Notes under the pieces: model-generated
Told to the model about the DNA's origin: nothing
Databases searched by the model: none
What the model saw: the letters and a program-made list of their open reading frames with translations, nothing else
Source: Hymenolepis diminuta
Taxonomy: Eukaryota; Platyhelminthes; Cestoda; Cyclophyllidea; Hymenolepididae
Assembly: GCA_900708905.1 (NCBI GenBank)
Contig: CAADRB010000001.1
Location: 6,441,744 to 6,505,743 of the forward strand
DNA length: 64,000 nt
Reading direction: 5' to 3'
Translations under genes and position numbers: made by a program
Shown here: positions 63,974-64,000 of the stretch, piece after piece
How positions within the stretch are numbered: position 1 is the stretch's first letter
Layout of the letters: each line of letters opens with the position of its first letter

Positions 63974-64000
63974 GTCAAGACAGTGGTTCAAAGCCAATTC
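63974..64000 (+). mobile_element. Start of a second mariner copy, cut by the window edge
   Basis: These 27 bases are the exact reverse complement of 47463-47489, which lies inside the mariner transposase relic (coding SQDSGSKPI). Identity stops abruptly at 63973. The copy therefore begins inside the transposase (5'-truncated or internally rearranged) and runs out of the window. Confidence 0.75.

Larger units (their letters stand above)
63183..64000. other. Upstream flank of antigen B copy 2
   Basis: The first 60 bases hold the copy 2 promoter. The remainder is AT-rich and shows no gene. The last 27 bases belong to a mariner copy described separately. Confidence 0.6.

Noticed and set aside
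1..64000. CRISPR arrays, bacterial operons, phage or defence systems
   Set aside because: No regularly spaced repeats or prokaryotic gene organisation; all recognised genes are spliced animal genes.

Overview
The window is nuclear DNA from a parasitic flatworm, most probably a cestode (tapeworm). The strongest evidence is a pair of small secreted proteins of the antigen B / 8-kDa hydrophobic-ligand-binding family, which is known only from tapeworms. The DNA is AT-rich, genes have GT-AG introns, and diverged interspersed repeats are frequent. I cannot name the species. All gene models below were assembled by hand from reading frame, splice sites and homology; none rests on transcripts.

Layout. 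(1) 3012-7966, + strand: the three 3' coding exons of a LIM-homeobox gene of the LMX1 class; the start lies upstream and was not found. (2) 7967-14640: repeat-bearing intergenic DNA. (3) 14852-23646, + strand: a complete two-exon SIX1/2 (sine oculis) homeobox gene with a 7.3-kb intron and a recognisable promoter. (4) 23794-24378, - strand: a very compact five-exon TIM14/DNAJC19 gene of the mitochondrial import motor, with introns of 43-91 bases, convergent with SIX1/2. (5) 24639-43645, + strand: a 15-exon EHBP1 orthologue (N-terminal C2, calponin homology, bMERB, C-terminal CaaX box), divergent from DNAJC19 across a 260-base shared promoter region. (6) 43646-60660: 17 kb without a convincing gene. 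It holds a near full-length dead mariner transposase, a pair of about 420-base repeats and an LTR-like module. (7) 60709-63182: two antigen-B-like genes facing tail to tail. The last 27 bases of the window match the mariner relic exactly, so a second copy starts there.

The genes do not form one pathway. They are two developmental transcription factors, one mitochondrial chaperone, one Rab-effector scaffold of membrane traffic, and two secreted lipid carriers of host-parasite interest. Repeats include a tRNA-like SINE family (at least nine copies), a second scattered family (including a copy inside an antigen B intron) and several low-copy families.

I found no new molecular system. The most useful observations are the extra residue in the SIX homeodomain, the altered last zinc ligand of LIM2, the 10-base micro-exon needed to keep EHBP1 in frame, the apparent lack of NPF motifs in EHBP1, the tail-to-tail antigen B pair, and the dead mariner with its second copy at the window edge.
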